Origin: Bacteroides intestinalis
GTDB lineage: Bacteria > Bacteroidota > Bacteroidia > Bacteroidales > Bacteroidaceae
Length of the DNA: 64,000 nucleotides
Direction of reading: 5' to 3'
Assembly: GCF_003464595.1 (NCBI RefSeq)
Contig: NZ_QRZF01000023.1
Location: 1-64,000 of the forward strand
Position 1 is the first letter of the stretch, and the number at the start of each line of letters is the position of its first letter. Under the pieces are notes generated by a model. The model made no database searches. It worked only from the letters and a program-made list of their open reading frames with translations, and had not been told where the DNA came from. Below, piece after piece: positions 62,004 to 64,000 of the stretch. The position numbers and the translations under genes were made by a program.

Positions 62004-62771
62004 TTATTCAGCAGATAATTCCTTTAACCTATCAAGCAGATATGCTCGTTTACTCTCGCTTGTACCTTCTTCCCAATAGCGGATAATACCTTTCTTATCT
62101 ACCAACACTGTAGTCGGTGTAACCTGTACTTTAAACAGATTGAAGAAAAATAATTCATCGGCAATATGTGTAAAAAGGAAAGGACGGTTCTCCACAATCT
62201 TCTTTATTTGTTCCGGCGTATTCCAAGTCGTAGAAAAATAAGTCACATTCGGGCAGATCTTCATCCATTCATTCAAATCCGGCATCTCTTTGATACAAGG
62301 TCGGCAACCCGTATGCCAATAATTCAGCACGAAAGGCTTTCCGAGAATATCCGCTTTTGTCCATACTCGTCCTGCCGTATCCTTTACTTCAAAATCCGGA
62401 AATGGCTTACCTACCCATTTATCAAGAGTAATCGTATTACTTCCGGCAACCGCCATCGGTTTTTGTGTCCCGGAACGTGAGATCATCAATAACTCCTCCC
62501 CTCCGGGTACTTTTTCTACCGGAACCCGGTATTTCATCGCATAATCCGGTAATTTTTTTCCCTTATTCAGGCGTATCTCCAATGCTGTATGTCCTTTTTC
62601 ATCTGTCAACATAATCATTTGAGCTCCTTCATCATTCCGAATTCCCGGTGGCATACCATTGAAAAAGCATCCGTCAATGAGAACAAACTTGTCACCAGTA
62701 GTCTGGGCAGAGCAGAGCCCCGCCCAAACAAACATCATAAAGAAAAACAAAAAGAGAGAATTTCGTGTCAT
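62004..62771 (-). CDS. TlpA-family thiol-disulfide reductase
   Basis: The 255-residue protein has a signal peptide and a thioredoxin domain with the active site GCRPC (Cys156, Cys159), preceded by GKPFPDFEVKDTAGRVW and followed by the cis-Pro VTPTTVLVDKKG. It probably reduces disulfides in the periplasm. It lies 17 bases after the propeller protein gene and is likely co-transcribed with it. Confidence 0.88.
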   Translation of the reverse strand: MTRNSLFLFFFMMFVWAGLCSAQTTGDKFVLIDGCFFNGMPPGIRNDEGAQMIMLTDEKGHTALEIRLNKGKKLPDYAMKYRVPVEKVPGGEELLMISRSGTQKPMAVAGSNTITLDKWVGKPFPDFEVKDTAGRVWTKADILGKPFVLNYWHTGCRPCIKEMPDLNEWMKICPNVTYFSTTWNTPEQIKKIVENRPFLFTHIADELFFFNLFKVQVTPTTVLVDKKGIIRYWEEGTSESKRAYLLDRLKELSAE

Positions 62772-62788
62772 AATAGTAGTATTTAATT

Positions 62789-64000
62789 TTATTTCAATGT
62801 CGCAATCAGTAATATCGGATTACTATCCTCATTTATACTTTCTAAAACCTTGATAAATTCTTGTTTCTTATCTTCATCTTTGACTAAAGATGTTTTTACC
62901 AAATTAATATCTATCCAATTATTTGCATTATCAGGTTCTAATACATCGACCCAATATCGGCCAAGAGAACGATGTTCTACAGTGAAATCACCACCACACA
63001 AATCATTGTTCAGAACAAAAGGCCGTTCCATGCGACGATAAGGAATATTGAACCAAGGTACTTTACGTTCGGTTATTTCACCTTGCCGTTCTTCAACTCT
63101 CACAGTTCCATCCTGCTTATTATAGCAGTAGGTATATATTTTATCTCCTTTATTACCTACCAAATAGATAAATTCTCTACTTGGATAGTAAGAAGTAATA
63201 GTAAAATAGTTGAATGCTTCCCTTTCTTTAAACCATTTATGAGTGACTTCATAATCACCTTTCTCCTCTTTCGTAAAAACGGAATATTGAGGCACAAGCA
63301 TTTCCGTATCAAAACTATATTGATAAATGGTATCTGTATCAGGATATTTAAGAGTTAATTGATCACTGTATGTATCAATGTTAGTTACACTTTCAGTCCA
63401 ATAATTAACCATCTTATCCATCGAAGCTTTATTCTCAATAATTTGTTTTTCCTTGCCTATATGAACCGGATTCTTAAATATTTTCTTTTTATTGAAAGCA
63501 TTATCTACCCATGCGAAAGACCATAAAGAATCTGCAATCGCCGTTGGATTATAAAAGTTCATATTCTGTGATATAAAGAAGCACTTATTAAACAGCAGAT
63601 GCTGTGTCTCAGCACTCATAAATATATCGCTCTCTCTCAAATAAGTTGCCATCCTTTTGAAGTTTCCTTCAAAATCATACACCAAAATGCCTTTTTCGGA
63701 AGACACTATATAGACTTCTTTCTGCATTTCATCTATAAAGAAATCAGCACATGAAGCATATTCTCCCGGCCCCTGTCCTATTTTCCCTACCCAATTCAAG
63801 TAATTACCCGAACGTGAAAAGCGATAAATATAAAATCCTTTCTCCGGCTTTATCCATATATCATGTTCTGTAACTTGGGCTCTATGTATCTCACCGATAT
63901 AAGATTTATCAGTTGCTTCCAACTGAACAACTTCTATTCCTGCAACTGCTTCACTTAATGGCAATGAAGATACCTTTATCACATTCTCTGAGAGATTGAT
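62789..64000 (-). CDS. 6-bladed beta-propeller protein, partial
   Basis: The frame is open to the window edge, so the N-terminus (with any signal peptide) is missing; about 404 residues are seen. Repeats such as FYIYRFSRSGNYLNWVGKIGQGPGEY and KEVYIVSSEKGILVYDFEGNFKRM are typical of Bacteroides 6-bladed propeller lipoproteins. Ligand unknown. Downstream on the same strand lie TlpA and the TonB plug protein, which suggests an envelope gene set. Confidence 0.8.
   Translation of the reverse strand: MNLSENVIKVSSLPLSEAVAGIEVVQLEATDKSYIGEIHRAQVTEHDIWIKPEKGFYIYRFSRSGNYLNWVGKIGQGPGEYASCADFFIDEMQKEVYIVSSEKGILVYDFEGNFKRMATYLRESDIFMSAETQHLLFNKCFFISQNMNFYNPTAIADSLWSFAWVDNAFNKKKIFKNPVHIGKEKQIIENKASMDKMVNYWTESVTNIDTYSDQLTLKYPDTDTIYQYSFDTEMLVPQYSVFTKEEKGDYEVTHKWFKEREAFNYFTITSYYPSREFIYLVGNKGDKIYTYCYNKQDGTVRVEERQGEITERKVPWFNIPYRRMERPFVLNNDLCGGDFTVEHRSLGRYWVDVLEPDNANNWIDINLVKTSLVKDEDKKQEFIKVLESINEDSNPILLIATLK

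Overview
The window looks like chromosome from a gut Bacteroides species or a close relative. The evidence is the fused lpxC-fabZ gene, the TAnnTTTG promoter element (Bacteroidetes -7 box) found ahead of more than 25 genes, the lack of strong Shine-Dalgarno sites before most genes, and families typical of Bacteroides (GH109, DUF1593, DUF3256, DUF4153, DUF6268, LytS/LytTR pairs, TlpA and 6-bladed propeller proteins). No rRNA, tRNA, IS transposase, prophage or CRISPR array was found. Product names come from reading motifs, not from database searches.

Layout. 0-7.6 kb is accessory and catabolic. It holds a putative stand-alone sRNA, an AbiEii-type toxin-antitoxin pair bracketed by 62-bp direct repeats, an AraC regulator divergent from the mannonate genes uxuA-uxuB, a VapBC pair and a GH109 glycosidase. 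7.8-12 kb is an RNA-repair operon: a structured leader, then RtcB, PrfH, an ATP-dependent RNA ligase and HD-Pnk. 12-25 kb holds a beta-barrel protein, a LytS/LytTR two-component system, YitT, an fRMsr, HigBA, an EamA carrier, TruA, a DUF5715 lipoprotein, NnrD/E, an AAA/DUF4143 ATPase and an HU-like protein. 25-30 kb holds a Crp/Fnr regulator, an AraC regulator divergent from a second-type peptide deformylase, a broken metallo-beta-lactamase-fold gene, a SecDF-P1-like secreted protein and a retron (RT with N-terminal membrane helix plus a recognisable msr-msd RNA).

30-58 kb is mostly core: a POT peptide carrier, hpt, adk, obg-pgeF-lspA, a B3/B4 protein, an M23 peptidase, phoH, purC, menG, aroE, TPM and LemA proteins, a sigma factor with its membrane partner, a likely 6S RNA, purM, prfA, pyrF, an HD hydrolase, then lpxD-lpxC/fabZ-lpxA and miaA. 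58-64 kb is cell-envelope material: a C45-type Ntn hydrolase, two thioredoxin-fold proteins, a free-standing TonB plug domain and a propeller protein that runs off the end of the window.

Three things stand out. (1) The RNA-repair operon joins rescue of ribosomes damaged at the decoding site (PrfH) with two chemically different RNA sealing routes. (2) The retron has no obvious separate effector, and its RT appears membrane-anchored. (3) At least seven intergenic gaps hold the same kind of element: a short word repeated at an exact spacing (7, 9, 10, 11, 22 or 23 bp), usually followed by the same number of reverse-complement copies. Each locus uses its own word, so this is a shared architecture without a shared sequence.
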